64,000 bases of DNA from NCBI GenBank assembly GCA_002633005.1, contig NMRA01000043.1:368474-432473 (forward strand), read 5' to 3'. The stretch comes from Phoronis australis (Eukaryota; Phoronida; Phoronidae). Position 1 is the first letter of the stretch. Every line of letters starts with the position of its first letter. A program made the position numbers and the translations under genes. Of this stretch, positions 59,106 to 64,000 are shown one piece after another. Under the pieces are notes generated by a model. It saw nothing but the letters and a program-made list of their open reading frames with translations, made no database searches and was not told the DNA's origin.

Positions 59106-59863
59106 GTTCAGTTTTCCTGTTTGACACGTTCTCCGTGTTTTGTTTTCCTTTTTTTCTTGGATAATACTTCAGGAATCAAGGACAATGCTTGATTTTTAGA
59201 GGTAAAAACAGAAAAATTTCCCATTCGGTGCTATGCGCATCTACAATCGTGGTTCACTTTGCGCAAATGCTTACAGTCGGACAAAATGTTGGGAAGCCCC
59301 TTGTGATATCCTAGATCCGCCACTGTAGTTTAAGGGGAGCGACTATATGCATTGTTTCCACATCGGTCTTGGTGATTGAGACTATATAAGATCAATTAAA
59401 AAGATAATTATTGAGCACCATCAGCTGTTATCCAATGATGGTGCTGTTTCCTAATTATATTTAAGTAAATATTTGGTATTAATGACAATCATATGTATTT
59501 TTACTTGTACTGAAAAATAACATCCCCAAACTTACTCGCCAGCTATCGAAATCAGTACATCTATGTGAATATACTGCTTTAAAAACTCATTTTTAATATG
59601 TATTTCAAAATCATTTGTTTTTTGTTGAATCAAAGCAAATCCATGCAAAATCTGTACTTATGTCGAAGTTGATATTGTCGATTTGCACTGCTTGCTTACG
59701 AGCTCTCTGTTTTGGGACGAAACTTGCGCAAAAAGTAGAGTGCATAGTAACCAAAATATCAAACCTGTGCGACTGAATTGCGCATCCAACCTTTACCCAA
59801 AATACATAATTTCCCACTCAAAACCGAATAGAAATCTAGCCAACTGAGCCGATATAGCATTAG

Positions 59864-60951
59864 TTATGACCCCGTGAAAAATGACCCCGGTTAGCTTTTT
59901 CACAGGGTCTAAACTTAATGTGAAGGATTTTCAGCCCATGAAAAAATTACCCCACGTCCATGAAAACCTGTCCTGTCATTACTCAATGGTTCCCCCGCAA
60001 CACGGGGTTGGGGTAAGTGGACAGCGTACGTGAGAGAATTTATTTTAAATTTCTCGGCTCAAGGTCACGCAGTATGTATATCAGATTAAGGGTGGGGATG
60101 GATAGAAACCGAAATGTGTGGGAGCAGGGCGGATTTCTTTATGAGCACACAATTGTACAGTGCGGGGATACCACAAAACGCCAACAAGTGCCTGGTGCTT
60201 GATCGGGGGGACTTCAGATCTGTGACAGAGGAATATCGTGTGTGTGAGAATATTTGTATGTTGGCAATTGCGAGCGAAGCACAGGAAAGGAACTGAGTCT
60301 GTGTACTTTGCTTTTTATATTACGGCGTTCTCCCAATGAGTCTAAATTGTTAAGTTGTATATCACAACAAGTTGGGCAGATGACCGCTGTAGCCAATATA
60401 TTACACAGTCGACTGATAAAGTCCATTCTGGCAATTAGGGTTAGAGGGTCAACTCTTTTGTTCGATAATTGCTCTAATCTCCGATCTGATCTTTGTATTG
60501 TATATCCTCACTGGGCTGTGCTGCTAAAAACCAGTTAAGTTATAAAATGTGTGAACATAAACCAATGGCATTTCTGAATTGCCCAAATACTGATCAAGCT
60601 TATAGTTTTTGAATCACCAAAATCGCCAACTACAATCGAAGTTAAGACAATGTATTCTGTCCGAACGTACCAACGTACTGGGTTTGACAGTGTTCACATG
60701 CGATCAGCCTGGAAGATAATTTATCTGCATGTTATCCTACCAGACAAAATACTGTGCTTGCCAGCAGCTAGATGTCATCACATGCTCACAACCTCTGTAC
60801 GAACGCCCTAATGAACTTTAAAAACCTGCCAATTATTCATGACCCCAATGTGGTCATTTTTCAAAGTAGCTCGCATTAAATTTAGACCCCCATTAAAAGG
60901 GACCCGGGTCATATTTTAATTTTACAAAGTTACCCGGGGTCATTGTTCAAC
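59864..60951. mobile_element. Candidate element with inverted GACCCCGG ends
   Basis: Left end carries ttatgacccc and aatgaccccggttagcttt. The right end carries gggacccgggtcatatttta and ttacccggggtcattgttc, the inverse. No target duplication or protein recognised. Confidence 0.4.
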
Positions 60952-61689
60952 ACTCAGTAAAAAGGCTTACTGGGGAAACACGAAAGTACGTCCCAAGTGA
61001 GCGACACGTCTCCTGGATATAATGTATTTGCATCGAGCGACATGGATTAAATGATAAATTTGAGCGATCTTAGTGGTTTCTCTTGAAAAAAACCAAAAAA
61101 TAAAACGTTCACAAGGGATTGACAGGCGTGCAGCTGCTCAAGCCACTTGAGAATATACCACTGGTTGCAATCTTGTAATAGTCTGATATTTTCCCTATCG
61201 ACTGATTAACTCTTTAAAAACGCATGTAAGTGCTACATCTCATGTTTTTGTGTTTCTGGAAAAAATCCCACTCTTAGGCCTCTTTATTTGTTAGACATCG
61301 CACTTTGAAAAGGACAATTTATCCCGTTTGTTTACACGGCAATTAGCCGTGTCACGTGACTAGTAGCACTCTCCAATATGGCGTCAAATTGCCAGCTGCA
61401 CTAGTGTGTGCCCCGGTTTATAGTATGTATGGTAAAGTCGCGTGATTTTCGGACACTGAAAATTAATTCCAATAGAAAAAATTCATTCTTGGACGAATCT
61501 CGCGAAATATCATTTTGTGGTGTCCGAATTTGGCGGACCTCCAAATTTGGGTTTCCGCTAGTGTCCGAATTTCGTGGGTGTACATTATTTCGATGAGCGG
61601 TCGTAGTATCAACAATGCTGGCTCGGTCATTTGATAGCAGTATAATTGCAGGTAAATAAGACTCAAATGGTCTGAGCGATTAATTTTTG

Positions 61690-62130
61690 AAAATCTGGCT
61701 TTCCCAATAAGAAATGTGCGTCGTCGACGCACAAAGACCGTTCCCAACAAGTGTTGGTTCTTCTTTTCAAAGATGTGCTTTCTCAATACGAAATATTCGG
61801 CTTGCATTGCCGATGCTCAAAAACCGTTCTCGGCAAGAGACGGAATCTTTTCAAAACTGCGCTATCTCACTTGTAATATCGGCCGGGCTGCATTGTGAAG
61901 AGTCTTCCTGGTGACAAATATGGGCTTTTCAATGAGTGGGTCTGGTTTGCGTTGTTGACGCTCATGAAACGTTACAGACAACCGATTCTCTTTTGTAAAA
62001 ATGCATTTTCTCAATAAAAAATGTCGAGTTTGCGCTGTCAACGCATGGTTTCCCAATAAAAAGCTGGACCTGCGTATTCGGCGCACAAAGAGGGTTCCCG
62101 ACCATCAAAACATGCGCTTTCTCAATTTTA
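61690..62130. repeat. Degenerate ~80-bp tandem array with internal hairpins
   Basis: About five to six units beginning gcgctttctcaata and carrying a small hairpin such as tgcgtc-gtc-gacgca (61714-61728), gcat-tgccg-atgc or gcgt-tgttg-acgc, then a gaccgttcccaaca-like segment. Units differ strongly, but the stems persist. Confidence 0.6.
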
Positions 62131-62233
62131 ACGAATTTTGCATTAAACGTAACAGTAATGGATGTGGGAACGAGTTCAGTGAAGAAAGTGACGAACAATG
62201 ACAAGAACATAGCATATAGTTATGTTTGTTAAA

Positions 62234-62467
62234 CGTATCCATGCATTGTCTGCTGGTTACAAACCGAAAAGCAAGTTAACTCTGACACGTTTATTTCCAT
62301 ATTATCTGAAAGCTCAGTTTCAACATAAAAACTTTGATTGAACAATATAAACGTATCCATGCATTGTCTGCTGGTTACAAACCGAAACGCAAGTTAACTC
62401 TGACAGGTTTATTTCCATATTATTCTGAAAGCTCAGTTTCAACATAAAAACTTTGATTGAACAATTA
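62234..62467. repeat. 117-bp tandem duplication
   Basis: Two almost identical head-to-tail copies starting cgtatccatgcattgtctg; differences are single bases and one t insertion. No n between them, so probably real. Confidence 0.9.
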
Positions 62468-62469
62468 CC

Positions 62470-62890
62470 CAAAACAGATTAAAAAGACAATCATGATAAT
62501 AAAACGAGTAGTTTCTCATCTACTCGTGATCCCCATTTGTCGTCCTGGTAGTCGTCTGAATTGTTGAAGAAGCGCTGTCGTTCTACAGGTTTAGGCTTAC
62601 TGCAAACGATGGGACTAGTGCGTCGACTAGTACAGTGCTGCGCGGCTGAAGACACGATTAACTAACATATTGTATATATAAGGGCGTTGACTAGAAAGCA
62701 AATGCAATTTCAAATGCTACCAACATCAAATTCACCCAACCGTTCTTTTACAATTAAAACCTTTCTCATCCACAGCCTTTGAAACGCCCGATGTTAACTC
62801 AGTGATACACTGGCGCGTCTTCATGCAACTGAGGTGACCTAACACATCTGGGTTCGCTTACGTTTTCAAAAATGTTTATTTTTCACATAA
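62470..62890. other. Non-coding stretch, no gene recognised
   Basis: No frame, repeat or RNA structure that I can support. Confidence 0.35.
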
Positions 62891-63700
62891 GATGTCCTTA
62901 TTACATGTACCAAATATCCACGACAATATCCCTGATATCGCACTGCCGCGCGCAAGCGGTCCCGGCAGACAATCGTGACTTAGACTGAGAATGTGCTTCT
63001 CCTTTTTATCGTATTAAGACAACCAAAGTGAAAATGACAACCTTATTAATCGCCAAACGACGGTCCCGTCTTTACTTTCAGTTGCCAAGAAATTCTCAAA
63101 CCCTTTACTTGTTATGGGGCTACGTGCGCGAAATATGATTTGTCTTTCACATGTTGTTGCCAACGTAAAGTGTAGGCCTACTCCAGCGATTCAAGTGCGT
63201 GAACTCACGCGTGCGCACCACTTCAAAGAACAGCGACAGTCCTAAATGAAAGAGTATACCGTCTTGGCTCTGGTTTATTTGAAAATGAACTCAGATTCAC
63301 AGCGGTTATAAATGACCCGATGTCCCGGGACCGATACAACCCAGAACTGACGTTTTCCTGTTCCGATGTTTCCCGAGGTCGATGTTCTGTAAACCCTGTA
63401 TTCTATACCCGTAGCCAGCTATTGCAACTAAACTGGCACTAGATGCGAAACTGTGGTTCAAGTTAGCGAACTTTTCATCCTTCTCTTTATACACCCCCCT
63501 CCCCGGCAACTTTTCGCTCCCCGAACCACCGTCGCCGTAAAATGTTCAGACTGCTATAGAAACAACCTTGTCAGTTCCGGCTGAAGCAGGCAGTTAAAAA
63601 CAAAATCCTTCCGGGTGGCTAAAAAAGGTAGGCCTACAATGTAGGTGGTAACAATATCCAGAAAGTCACCCTATACTAGATGGAGTTTGCCTTGCAAAAT
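62890..63700. repeat. Diverged second copy of the 52.6-54.0 kb segment
   Basis: Ordered blocks match 52560-53960 on the same strand. A 67-codon minus-strand frame here (63306-63509) has no signal peptide or known similarity. Confidence 0.45.
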
Positions 63701-63840
63701 CGTATTATTATAACGTTTCTTACCATTGCAGCGTTTTAATACCTAATTACTGCAAACACTGAGGTTAACGACTATGCTCACGCACAAGCCTACTCTCTAC
63801 CTTTAAAATGTTTCATAATAAGCTCTCACTGATCTATTAA

Positions 63841-63915
63841 AAGTCCCCCCCTTAAATTTTGAGAATTTCCAATTAAGCGCCCACAGTTCAAGCTAGCGCC
63901 CATCATAGCGCACTA
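63841..63915. repeat. Possible GCGCCCA-type repeat edge
   Basis: cccccccttaaattttgag, attaagcgcccac and agcgcccat resemble the words in the 51.5 and 55.2 kb blocks. Short and cut by loss of similarity. Confidence 0.3.
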
Positions 63916-64000
63916 CAAACGACTGCGTGTGGCTTAAAATTGACACGCAGCTTATATGGTGTGTCACTTTCATTTTACACAACTTCAGTTTTCAAAAACG

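Larger units (their letters stand above)
58099..59325. mobile_element. TIR element with 5-bp target duplication
   Basis: Left end cataggcggatttaggg (58099-58115) and right end cctagatccgccactg (59310-59325) are inverted copies (ggcggat-tagg). They are flanked by direct TAGTT at 58094-58098 and 59326-59330. hAT-like ends often read cagtggcggat, but hAT makes 8-bp duplications, so the superfamily is open. Interior: two near-identical blocks around the n at 58570, a short frame reading DDGKTEAAGKMGILMKAL (unrecognised), and a tRNA-like segment. Confidence 0.6.

Noticed and set aside
1-64000. CRISPR arrays, bacterial operons, rRNA
   Set aside because: The direct repeats found are contiguous minisatellites without spacers. 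The intron-exon structure shows eukaryotic DNA, and no rRNA-like sequence was noticed.

Overview
The window is metazoan nuclear DNA from a draft assembly. It is AT-rich, repeat-dense and intron-rich, with one 337-base N gap (43180-43516) and six single-n joins. An invertebrate is most likely, and a deuterostome-type animal is plausible, but nothing here fixes the species.

The only cellular gene I can support is the ortholog of TMEM131, on the minus strand. I assembled 31 coding exons from 55485 down to the stop codon at 20544. Every splice junction has GT/AG and every reading phase closes, giving 1726 residues that match vertebrate TMEM131 along their length. They cover the lumenal PapD-like/ASH beta-sandwich repeats, one membrane segment (29617-29682) and a long cytoplasmic tail that keeps the family's C-terminal tryptophan motifs. 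The first exon(s), with the start codon and signal peptide, were not found. They lie beyond 55485 or outside the window.

Layout: 1-15890 is non-coding as far as I can see. It holds microsatellites and minisatellites (4.6, 5.2, 5.6, 8.2 and 11.1-11.7 kb) and two assembly-type duplications around single n bases (2203, 12676). The stretch 15890-19190 is a graveyard of three broken non-LTR retrotransposon (LINE) fragments. TMEM131 spans about 20.1-55.5 kb, and its introns carry tandem repeats and transposon-like elements. From 55.5 to 64 kb there is more repeat DNA: a TIR element with a 5-bp target duplication (58099-59325) that contains a tRNA-like pol III promoter, another inverted-end element (59864-60951), a degenerate array of about 80-bp hairpin units (61690-62130) and a 117-bp tandem duplication.

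The most unusual signal is a dispersed repeat family in TMEM131 introns and 5' flank (37161-38370, 42791-44063, 54261-55087, 55690-56450, with a distant relative at 31800-32610). It is built of roughly 140-185-bp modules, each centred on a sequence like GCCACTAGGTGGCGC, which fits the animal CTCF core pattern CCASYAGRKGGC. Ten exact fits occur, all on the same strand. Its 5' hairpin shows compensatory base changes between copies.
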